From contig CM064873.1 of NCBI GenBank assembly GCA_032719365.1, forward strand, positions 10,326,501-10,390,500: a DNA stretch of 64,000 nucleotides, written 5' to 3'. The position numbers and the translations under genes were made by a program. Under the pieces are notes generated by a model. It made no database searches and was not told the origin of the DNA. It saw nothing but the letters and a program-made list of their open reading frames with translations. This document shows positions 60,361-64,000 of the stretch, in pieces. Each line of letters starts with the position of its first letter. The first letter of the stretch is position 1. The DNA comes from Prinsepia uniflora (Eukaryota; Streptophyta; Magnoliopsida; Rosales; Rosaceae).

Positions 60361-62792
60361 AGCCAGAAGAGATAGATAACACAGAGGAAGACAAAATTGA
60401 ACGATGAAGAATAGTGATGCAAAATCCGTATCTATTCGAATACAAACTATTTAATCACCAATCTAGAAAACGGAAATGTTATGAAGAATATGAAATAGAA
60501 ATGGAAAATAAAAATAAACTGTTAATAAGGCCATCAACAGACAATTGCGAATGAAAACTAAAGTGTGTTCCTCGGGACTTTACTTACACAAAACTGAATA
60601 TTTCAATGGGAACATGAAACATAGAGGTAGTGATTGGTTTTACCCTAAACCCTTAACAATGAAAAACAGAAAATTGGTAAGGAATTCTGATTATTCCAAA
60701 AAACCAAACACTACCTCATAAGCCTATTAAGTTACATGTGCAATATAAGGAAGCAAAAACAATTTACAAAAAAATAGAAGACGTAACGGCTTTAACCCCA
60801 AATCACGAAATCTTAGGTCATGCAAATCATAAATTTTATGCATATTTAGAAGGAAGGCACAACCAATTACAATACTGAAGGAGAACAACACAAAGCAACA
60901 AACACGTGATTGTAACTTTATGATAAGTATAAAAATACGTATTGTAAATACCTATCATTAGAGAATATGCATATTTGAGTAATCTATTTTGAATTATTAA
61001 GGACACTTATGTTGAAAGGAAACCTATCATTAGAGAATATGTAAATACCTATTACACTTTCCAATAAAGAACAATAATTTAAATTTGAATTTTTAAGGAA
61101 ACTTATGTTGAAAGGAAAAAAAGCTCGAACTCACATTCTTGAGAATGGTAATGAACTCTTTCCGAGACTACTGTTCTCTGTTACATGATCATAATTAAAC
61201 AAAATAAATGGTAACAAAATATTTATTCGGAAAATAGAGGTAGGCAATAATGCTTTGAGAAGTCCAGGCTTGAGGGACGTTATATTGAGAGAAGCATTGT
61301 ATAAGCATTGTCAAAGCAAATCAAGCAGTCGCAGCCTCATAAGTACCTATTGCAAATTAAGTTGCAGTTTCATTATAGTTTATATGGTACTAAAAGAAAG
61401 CAAGAGTGGAGAACAAAAGAAATAGATATTAGTTTCATTACAGGGTAAGATATTTCTGTGTAAAGACAGCAATAGGCCACTACTTCATCATTACCATTGT
61501 GTGTATAAAAGACAATAACCAAATCAGAGTAAGAAAAGAAACCAATGGAACATAACATTAACATTTACGCAAAAACTAATAGTATAGAACATAAACTCAG
61601 GTGTACATGAAGCTTTAAGAAAAGGCATCAAGACCATACAAAAATGGAGAAAACCAGTCAATTTATACAACTCCAGTTTCATGGAATAACAGTGATAGCA
61701 TACTATAGATTGAAAAGAATATTAATACTATACCGTTGCTAAGTTATTGTACAATTGCCCAGCTGAGCCCTGTCACAAAAGTTGAAATACCACACTATTG
61801 AAAACTATTGCATAATATCTAACAAACAATTTAAGAGGCGAAGAAACTGATAGCAAATTGAAAACTATTGCATAATATCCAATTTTAAAGTTGCTTATAA
61901 AACTAAACGAAGCAAAAGTGTTAAGGAAAAATTAACAAAAAACAATTTAAGAGGCAAAGAAGTTGACAGCAAATTGACGACAAATGAAATGAAAATCTCA
62001 AATATAAAGAATGCGTACTTCCTTATCATATTGACATCAACATACTTATTGTTGTTCATCAGTGGCTAGAATTGAGTACAATAGGAAATTCAATGAACTC
62101 ATAAAAATCCTAATCTAGGAATTAATAGCTAGCACAACTGCATAAACAAAAAATGCATTAAATTTTTACCTGAAACAAAGATGTTGAGGAGGATGAACGA
62201 ATTGCTGATGTTGCTACAGAGTTTGGAACGACCGAACGAAAATGTTGAGGAGGATGAACGAATTGCAACGAAAATACCCACACCAAGTGACCAAGTCAGA
62301 AAGAAGGGCGAGGAAGAGAGAGGAGGGAGAGGCGGAACGGGAAAATGCCTCCAAATTCCAGATTTGTTTTTTTATTTTTATTGTTATATTTAATTGTTAA
62401 TTATTTAATTAATTAACAAATTTATATCACAAATGGACAGTTGTGATTAAACTATTTAGACGGCTCAAATGAGCTATTAAAATAGTGCGGGAATTAAAAG
62501 CAAAATGCGGGAAATTAAAACAATAAAGACACAAATATACATTTGTGTCCTTTGGTGCACTCTATACGCACGCTCAATTGTGTCATCTCATAATGTGAGT
62601 CGTGATAAAAGGTTTGGTGCCTATTGTATCAGTCTTTGGCCACAAATAATTGTGTTTTTTTTCATAAACGTAACATACCGAAAACATTAGTGCTTAATAC
62701 CATAAAATAGGTCACTACAATATTATTTGTGTCCAATATAACAATAAAGGACACTAACACCGTTTTGGTGCCATCAACAATTATGGCCTAAA
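60361..62792. other. CACTA right internal region
   Basis: No transposase domain was found. A direct repeat (GAAAACTATTGCATAATATC) occurs at about 61800 and 61859, with AAGAGGC-rich flanks. A 25-bp unit starting ATGTTGAGGAGGATGAACGA occurs at about 62180 and 62242. The last ~300 bp are subterminal repeats with ACACAAAT/ATTTGTGT words. Confidence 0.5.
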
Positions 62793-62810
62793 CTTATATT
62801 TCTTGTAGTG
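62793..62810. repeat. CACTA right terminal inverted repeat
   Basis: CTTATATTTCTTGTAGTG, the reverse complement of the canonical CACTA end, followed directly by the TGA duplication. Confidence 0.9.
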
Positions 62811-62813
62811 TGA

Positions 62814-64000
62814 ATTGTGATGATATATAACCTTTTTTAGGGCAAGATCAAAATCATATAGTTTCCCAATAATCCCCATTAATTTTCTGCAAAAAGGGGT
62901 TAGAAACATTAATTAAAACCATCTTCATATATTCCTAATCCTTTTTATTTCAAATCACACGTATTATATATATTGAAAAGGGAAAAATAAAAATGTTTAA
63001 TTCTCATCATATAGAGTATGTCTAGTGATAGAGGCAAGGCAAACTCCTTAAATGATATTATTTATGATATTTTATTTTATACTATTTGTTGTGTTTCTAA
63101 TGGGGACGAGCTAGGGGCAAGAATTCATATTTTTAGAAATTATTTTCTTAAAGATAATACTGTAGAAATATTATATAATGTATATGAAATACAAATAAAT
63201 TTTATTTTATCTTACTTAATTTATATAGATTTAAAAGTAATAATTAAATACTATCATAATGAAGAAATTTTAAATTATACTTAAAAATATAAAAATATAT
63301 ATGAAATATGAAAAATATAAAAAATAAATAAAGATTTGACATATCACAACTTTTCATTGGGTGCTATTCAACCCAACCAAGGCAATGAGAGGGTCAAGAT
63401 TAGCCTGGGCTCACGGGCCAACATGAAGGGCTAAGGTGGGCTTTAGCCCACCCGAAATTACTAACCCAAAAGAAAAAATAGTATATTTTTAATATATATA
63501 GTCCAACTAATTAATTTGTTATACACTTAAATAAGATAAAAATAATATTTTTAAAGATTGTATAATATATTCTTCAAATAAAAGAATATTTTTTAATAAT
63601 ATTGACAACGACTTGATAATAAACTCATGTAATATGTAAAAAATTAATAGACTACAAGTTTAGTACTCTTATATTACATGGTATTGTATAAAATTGTTAT
63701 TTTTTTTTAGTTTTTTTGTATATAAGTATTAATTTTTAGGATAAAGTTAATCGGTATATATTTTACTTTTTATCAATAAAATTCATTTGTACTATCGAAT
63801 TTTGATAGAATATAATACTAATAAAATTAGCCCACCTTATATTCAAATCCTGGGTTCGTACCTGCCCCAGCCCCTAACCCAGCTTAGACGAGACCAACCC
63901 TTTCCATTAGAAGTTGTTTTATATGGAGGAGGGGTCAAAGCATGCCCTATCTTGACTAGAATGATCCTATTAGACCTGCTCATATATATATATATATATA
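62814..64000. other. AT-rich region to the window end
   Basis: No gene is supported. Two GGGCTTTAGCCCACCC-like words in opposite orientation (about 63437 and 63830) suggest a decayed inverted-repeat element. An (AT)n microsatellite ends the window (63981-64000). Confidence 0.45.

Larger units (their letters stand above)
51775..62810. mobile_element. CACTA (En/Spm) transposon with captured exons
   Basis: The left end is CATTACAAGAAATATAAG and the right end reads CACTACAAGAAATATAAG reverse-complemented, the hallmark CACTA terminal repeat. The flanks are TGA (51772-51774) and TGA (62811-62813), the expected 3-bp duplication. Removing nested LTRs F and G with their duplications leaves about 5.1 kb. 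Subterminal DNA is rich in GACACAAA/TTTGTGTC and GGCACA words, the usual transposase-binding type of repeat. I see no TNP2-like transposase, so it is non-autonomous or decayed. It contains pieces of host genes on its minus strand. Confidence 0.88.

Noticed and set aside
63018..63284. 88-residue open frame near the window end
   Set aside because: AT-rich chance frame rich in Ile/Tyr/Asn, no recognisable domain.

Overview
This window is nuclear DNA of a flowering plant. It carries a plant-type EXO70H exocyst gene and a plant fatty-acid elongase condensing enzyme (KCS), both intronless, in a sea of nested plant transposons. The eudicot-like, AT-rich intergenic composition suggests a dicot, but the species cannot be named from sequence alone. 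Only two protein-coding genes look intact: EXO70 at 5844-7742 and KCS at 49263-50672, both on the plus strand.

Layout. 1-5530 is AT-rich intergenic DNA with a 62-bp tandem repeat and a MITE-like repeat. 5530-13290 is a tandem EXO70 duplication: copy 1 is intact, while copy 2 (11249-13155) is broken by an 8-bp insertion that looks like a transposon excision footprint. 13300-26300 is repeat-rich, with an old ~541-bp solo LTR split by a 2.85-kb LTR (15162-18015), and a second large LTR at 20989-23628. 26306-40000 is a nest: a degenerate minus-strand Copia pol lies against a MULE transposase, which is split by LTR C, itself split by LTR E, itself split by LTR D. 40655-46658 is a 6.0-kb Copia element with 134-bp LTRs that carries an antisense piece of a methionine aminopeptidase gene. 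After KCS, 51775-62810 is an 11-kb CACTA transposon. It carries a captured histone H3 exon, a probable eIF4A start and two further exon-like pieces, and was later hit by two more large LTRs (F, G).

The most unusual component is one family of seven 2.6-3.1 kb (unnested length) LTR-like elements (A-G). Six have perfect 5-bp target duplications and one has a single mismatch. All have TGTAAC/TGACA-type ends and no coding capacity. Each holds a central module framed by an 11-bp inverted repeat (TGTGAGTGGAC ... GTCCACTCACA) and ATGCATGCA-like motifs. In six of the seven the module contains arrays of short hairpins whose stem bases change in a compensatory way. In copy C the element ends are rearranged exactly at that inverted repeat. 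I know of no described family with this architecture, but I could not search databases.
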